A DNA stretch of 64,000 nucleotides from Gemmata massiliana (GTDB lineage Bacteria; Planctomycetota; Planctomycetia; Gemmatales; Gemmataceae), in assembly GCF_901538265.1 (NCBI RefSeq), contig NZ_LR593886.1, positions 7,771,738-7,835,737 of the forward strand, given 5' to 3'. Positions 63,543 to 64,000 of this stretch are shown here, one piece after another. A program made the position numbers and the translations under genes. Below the pieces are notes generated by a model. The model saw only the letters and a program-made list of their open reading frames with translations. It was not told the origin of the DNA and searched no databases. Numbering within the stretch: the first letter of the stretch is position 1; the number at the start of each line of letters is the position of its first letter.

Positions 63543-64000
63543 ATGTCCCGCCTCGCACTCGCCTCTCTCGCGCTCGTCGCGTTCGCGGCCCCCGGCGCTC
63601 GCTGCGAAGACAACAAGCCGCCCGCGGGCTTCACGGCCCTCTTCAACGGTAAGAACCTCGACGGGTGGCAGGGCAACGTCGACATGAATCAGCGCCGCAC
63701 GCTGCCGAAGGAGAAACAGGACGAGCTCCTGAAGCAGCGCACGAAGTCGGCACTGGAGCACTGGACCATCAAGGACGGTGTGATCGCGTGTACCGGAAAG
63801 GGGGGCATCAGCCTCCAGACCGCAGCGGACTACGGCGACTTCGAGCTGATGGTGGACTGGAAGATCGAAAAGCGCGGCGACAGCGGCATCTACCTGCGCG
63901 GGCAACCGCAGGTCCAAATCTGGGACTCGGACAACCTCGACGCGAGCCTGAAGGCGGACGCGGGTCTGGGATCGGGCGGGTTGTGGAACAACAGCCCGGT
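63543..64000 (+). CDS. DUF1080 secreted protein, C-terminal part outside the window
   Basis: From ATG 63543: signal peptide MSRLALASLALVAFAAPGA, then PPAGFTALFNGKNLDGWQGN, the opening of the DUF1080 (3-keto-disaccharide hydrolase/LamG-like) domain, HWTIKDGVIACTGKGG and the GDFELMVDWKIEKRGDSGIY strand. The frame is open to the end of the window, so 152 residues are seen. Members are very numerous in planctomycetes and bind or cut sugars outside the cell. Confidence 0.9.
   Translation, partial: MSRLALASLALVAFAAPGARCEDNKPPAGFTALFNGKNLDGWQGNVDMNQRRTLPKEKQDELLKQRTKSALEHWTIKDGVIACTGKGGISLQTAADYGDFELMVDWKIEKRGDSGIYLRGQPQVQIWDSDNLDASLKADAGLGSGGLWNNSP

Overview
The window looks like chromosome from a Gemmata-like planctomycete (family Gemmataceae). 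The DNA is GC-rich. It carries several Hanks-type serine/threonine kinases fused to WD40 or TPR repeats, an ECF sigma factor paired with a kinase, and families common in planctomycetes: DUF1080, DUF1580, secreted cytochrome-like proteins, and a family ending GPHV(R/K)GCW-xx-DLVLGK. This is judged from protein families by eye; no database search was run.

Layout. 0.1-8 kb: a minus-strand operon of sigma factor, kinase and small protein, then two paralogous secreted proteins with one CxxCH haem motif each. 8.3-10.3 kb: a zinc-finger protein and a membrane-anchored DUF4041/T5orf172 (GIY-YIG-like) protein. 10.3-17.9 kb: an integrative element with repeated TACCGCA motifs, the 3' part of a tRNA-Asn, a tyrosine recombinase, small regulators, a DUF3820-like protein and a primase-helicase. 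17.9-26 kb: a hybrid sensor kinase one base after a double-domain KaiC, an esterase broken by an in-frame amber, an SDR and an MDR oxidoreductase. 26.1-29.3 kb: a translationally coupled string of small helix-turn-helix and zinc-ribbon proteins followed by a gene with two opposite frameshifts. 29.3-37.2 kb: secreted and WD40 proteins. 37.2-38.1 kb: about 1 kb of non-coding DNA made of consecutive stem-loops. 38.1-43.2 kb: a membrane protein, a TPR kinase, an ArsR regulator and a small antitoxin-like protein. 43.3-47.3 kb: a second island with SWIM and zinc-ribbon genes, two more hairpin clusters, a broken integrase and a tRNA-Met. 45.9-51.0 kb: an IS graveyard with nested insertions. 51-64 kb: ordinary chromosome with a lectin-like protein, a kinase-WD40 protein, DUF3817, a phosphodiester glycosidase, lysA, a large secreted protein with a receiver-like domain, and a partial DUF1080 gene.

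The most unusual signals are three. (1) Hairpin arrays at 37.2-38.1, 43.8-44.05 and 45.6-45.7 kb share stems and a five-base loop, TTCTC or its complement GAGAA; two 104-bp repeat copies show compensatory base changes. (2) Runs of small zinc-ribbon genes overlap by ATGA or GTGA. (3) Two integrases each start 116-117 bases after a tRNA 3' end. The biological role of (1) and (2) is not known to me.
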